A stretch of DNA of 64,000 nt, taken from assembly GCA_019914995.1 (NCBI GenBank), contig CM034127.1, forward strand, positions 8,742,001 through 8,806,000, given 5' to 3'. The position numbers and the translations under genes were made by a program. The first letter of the stretch is position 1, and every line of letters starts with the position of its first letter. The notes under the pieces are model-generated. The model worked only from the letters and a program-made list of their open reading frames with translations, had not been told where the DNA came from and made no database searches. Positions 61,938 through 64,000 of the stretch are shown piece by piece. The stretch is from Acanthochlamys bracteata (taxonomy: Eukaryota; Streptophyta; Magnoliopsida; Pandanales; Velloziaceae).

Positions 61938-62150
61938 CGAAAGAAGATGGAACTATGTCCTGGAATTCAAGTAATTGAATTTAGAAGTGGCGCTGTAACC
62001 CACTTCAGCAGAACTCTAGAAGAATTTGCAGAATGGGACGGGTCATAGAGCAACTCAAACTCTAAAAGGTTACGAATAAGTATAAACTTTAATATAGGTA
62101 CGTTCTAGTTTCAATAAAAAGACTTCATTTACTAGAAAGAGTAAACAAAA

Positions 62151-62398
62151 GTACGTTTGGCTTTCCATTTTTTCAATAAAATTTTTTAATTTTTAATTTT
62201 ATATTTTTAATACATATTTTATAAGTATTTAAAAAATTTATTTAAAACTTTAGAAAGTGTAGAAAAATTTTACATAATAAGATCTTTTTATTACATATTT
62301 TTATTATTTTTTAGAAATTAAAAAAATAGAACTTATTTTTCAAAAAAAATATTTTTTATTTTAAAAAAATTTTATTTCATAAGCAATTTTAAACACAT
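62151..62398. repeat. AT-rich MITE family 1, copy E
   Basis: Starts gtacgtttggctttcc and ends gcaattttaaacacatc. The middle carries aaactttagaaagtgtagaa and ttttacataataagat in the same orientation as copy B at 19.26 kb. Confidence 0.6.
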
Positions 62399-62796
62399 CA
62401 AAAACTGACGCATCAAATAATTACTTAAAGTAGTATTATCTTAGAACTGCAGGATAAGATAACTGAAGTATAGCTAACGTTCAATACATAGTGCAGACAA
62501 GCCATTTACATTTCCAACAGATAAAACCATGTCAAACAAGAATGACACTGAGCAGAAGGATCATTTGTTAAAACATCATCGCTTTTGGGTAGACACCAGA
62601 CTATAGTAAAATTCAGAAACGTAGAACTTGCAGGTATGATAGACAATAATGTCAAGAACATTTTGAAAGGGAAAATAATGCCAAATAAAACTAAAACAAT
62701 GACTTAAGGCAGATGACCATGGACCCAAAGTAGAACTGTGAAGAACCACTATCCAATAACGCATTTTACGCGAACAAACAGGGTCCTTACACGTAG
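62399..62796. other. Short spacer, no gene seen
   Basis: The minus-strand frame 62576-62848 has no recognisable domain and runs into the neighbouring MITE-like unit. Confidence 0.4.
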
Positions 62797-63018
62797 AGCG
62801 TTTATTTTCAGTGTATTTACTTTGAAGTAAACTTATTTTTTTGAACAAAATTAAATTAGAAATTTTTAATAAAAAATAAATTTGTATATATTAATTTTGT
62901 AATAATTATAAATTTTAAATTAAATTTTGAAAAAAAATTGATAAAAAAATTATTTTAAATGTTTTTATTTTATATTAAAAATTAGTTTGAAAAAAATAAA
63001 ATTTGAGTGATACATGCG
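62797..63018. repeat. AT-rich MITE-like unit
   Basis: Starts gagcgtttattttcagtg and ends gagtgatacatgcgcc. The reversed right end (GGCGCATGTATCACTC) is loosely inverted to the left end. The body is A/T runs. Confidence 0.4.
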
Positions 63019-63488
63019 CCTTCACTTAGCACAAACCCGTAGAACGTTTGATATTTCACTCACCATAACTCGTAGAGCGTTTGATAATAAAGTTGTAAAT
63101 GTAAACAAGACTAAACGGACTAGTCCATCAGCTGACTTAATCAGCTATGCAATATAAGACCAACTTTATCGATCCACCAAATGGCTCGTCCCACCTAGAG
63201 ATTTTTTCATTATTTCAACAACATACCGTTGACAATAAAAGAAATTTGATAATTAAAAATATTTATAATTTATTTTATTTAATAAATAATTTTTTAAAAT
63301 TATTTTTATTTTTTATTTTTTATATAACATAAAAATTAAAATAAATAAACAAATAAAGCTAAACCATCAAATGTAACTGAACCGAGCCACCTAATTCGAC
63401 TGTAGAAACCAAACATTGTCGGTTCGGCCGGTTCACTTGGCCCGAACAGGTAATGCCAAACTAACCCGCCCATATTTACAACTCTCGG

Positions 63489-63641
63489 TTTGATAATATC
63501 CAAATGAATCAACTGCATATCCAACATACATCAAGTGGATATTTCGTTCACTACCGCACTATACAGTTCATTATATTTCATTCAGCACAAACCTGTAGAG
63601 CATTTGATAATATCCGAATGAATCAACTGGATATCCAACAT
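63489..63641 (+). repeat. 39-bp direct repeat, 114-bp spacing
   Basis: Copies at 63489-63527 and 63603-63641, both starting tttgataatatcc and ending atatccaacat, differ at two bases. The preceding phrase gcacaaacc(c/t)gtagagc also recurs at about 63030 and 63590. The unit has therefore been copied more than once, possibly split by inserted sequence at 63.1-63.48 kb. Confidence 0.85.
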
Positions 63642-64000
63642 CAAAAGTTTACTCTGCAACTCCAAAGCATCAATAATAAGTCAACCTTCCAACAGGAGTA
63701 CAAAAAGCTATCAAGTTCTACAAAATGTAAGATCAGGTAATTTGGATAGCATCAACATCAATTGGAACCTTATTTGTCATTTAGTACATATAATACAGAA
63801 GACTTACTATTATCCTTGATGTTAAAAAAAGATGAACACTGCACAAATCAAATAAAAAACTCCACAGACCTAGCATTCTGAATACATGGCAAAGCATTGC
63901 ATCCTTTTGTTCAAAAGAGCTTGCATGGAATGTACAAACACCTACTACTGCTTCATTTTCTACCAGATTGCATGAAGGAAAATACCACACGAAGACAGGG
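63642..64000. other. Right edge of window, no gene seen
   Basis: No supported coding region. The minus-strand frame 63781-63990 has no recognised domain, although the window ends here and an exon extending beyond it cannot be excluded. Confidence 0.35.

Noticed and set aside
1..64000. CRISPR arrays, operons, phage or bacterial features, tRNA and rRNA genes
   Set aside because: None seen; introns, gene families and transposons all indicate a plant nuclear genome, and no cloverleaf-type tRNA was recognised by eye.

Overview
The window is nuclear DNA from a flowering plant. It is AT-rich and transposon-laden. The genes have GT-AG introns, and the families are plant-typical: 3-ketoacyl-CoA synthases, ELC/VPS23-type ESCRT-I subunits and a LONGIFOLIA/TRM protein. 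It holds Ty1/copia and Ty3/gypsy remnants, hAT, CACTA and MITE-like elements. I could not name the species. Five protein-coding genes look intact; most other protein signals are decayed.

Layout. 0-1 kb: 3' end of a Ty3/gypsy element with its LTR. 1-3.2 kb: repeats, including a Tourist-like MITE and a ~105-bp duplication, then the promoter of the first KCS gene. 3.24-6.91 kb (+): KCS gene A, two exons, 476 aa, all three catalytic residues present. 7.7-10.6 kb: CACTA-like non-autonomous element. 11.29-13.73 kb: 2.44-kb solo LTR with a perfect 5-bp target duplication. 15.28-17.11 kb (-): KCS gene B, three exons, 522 aa. 19-23 kb: MITEs and a ~0.84-kb hAT-type element split by a 1.64-kb copia-type solo LTR (both target duplications visible). 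26.87-27.88 kb (+): ELC/VPS23-like gene A, no intron. 28-31.6 kb: AT-rich MITE relics. 31.6-35.7 kb: decayed Ty1/copia element. 35.93-36.89 kb (-): ELC/VPS23-like gene B. 37.85-40.72 kb: hAT element with a broken BED-zinc-finger transposase. 40.83-41.68 kb: second copy of the ~0.85-kb hAT-type element. 42.3-43.6 kb (-): F-box/LRR gene remnant. 43.7-45.3 kb: unrecognised coding-like fragments, an LTR piece and a cluster of three hairpins. 48.09-50.76 kb (-): four-exon LONGIFOLIA/TRM-like gene, 757 aa. 51-64 kb: no gene recognised; AT-rich MITE copies, microsatellites and two small duplications.

How it fits together. The KCS pair would act in fatty-acid elongation at the ER (very-long-chain acyl-CoAs for cuticular wax, suberin or sphingolipid). 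The ELC pair would act in ESCRT-I sorting of ubiquitinated cargo. The TRM-like protein would act in microtubule organisation and cell elongation. These are unrelated pathways. The striking feature is structural: the KCS and ELC pairs are each tail-to-tail paralogues separated by about 8 kb of transposon-filled DNA. I found no CRISPR array, operon, tRNA or rRNA. I saw no convincing previously unknown biochemical system. The most informative material is the nested, datable transposon architecture, an AT-rich MITE family with many copies, and the paralogue pairs.
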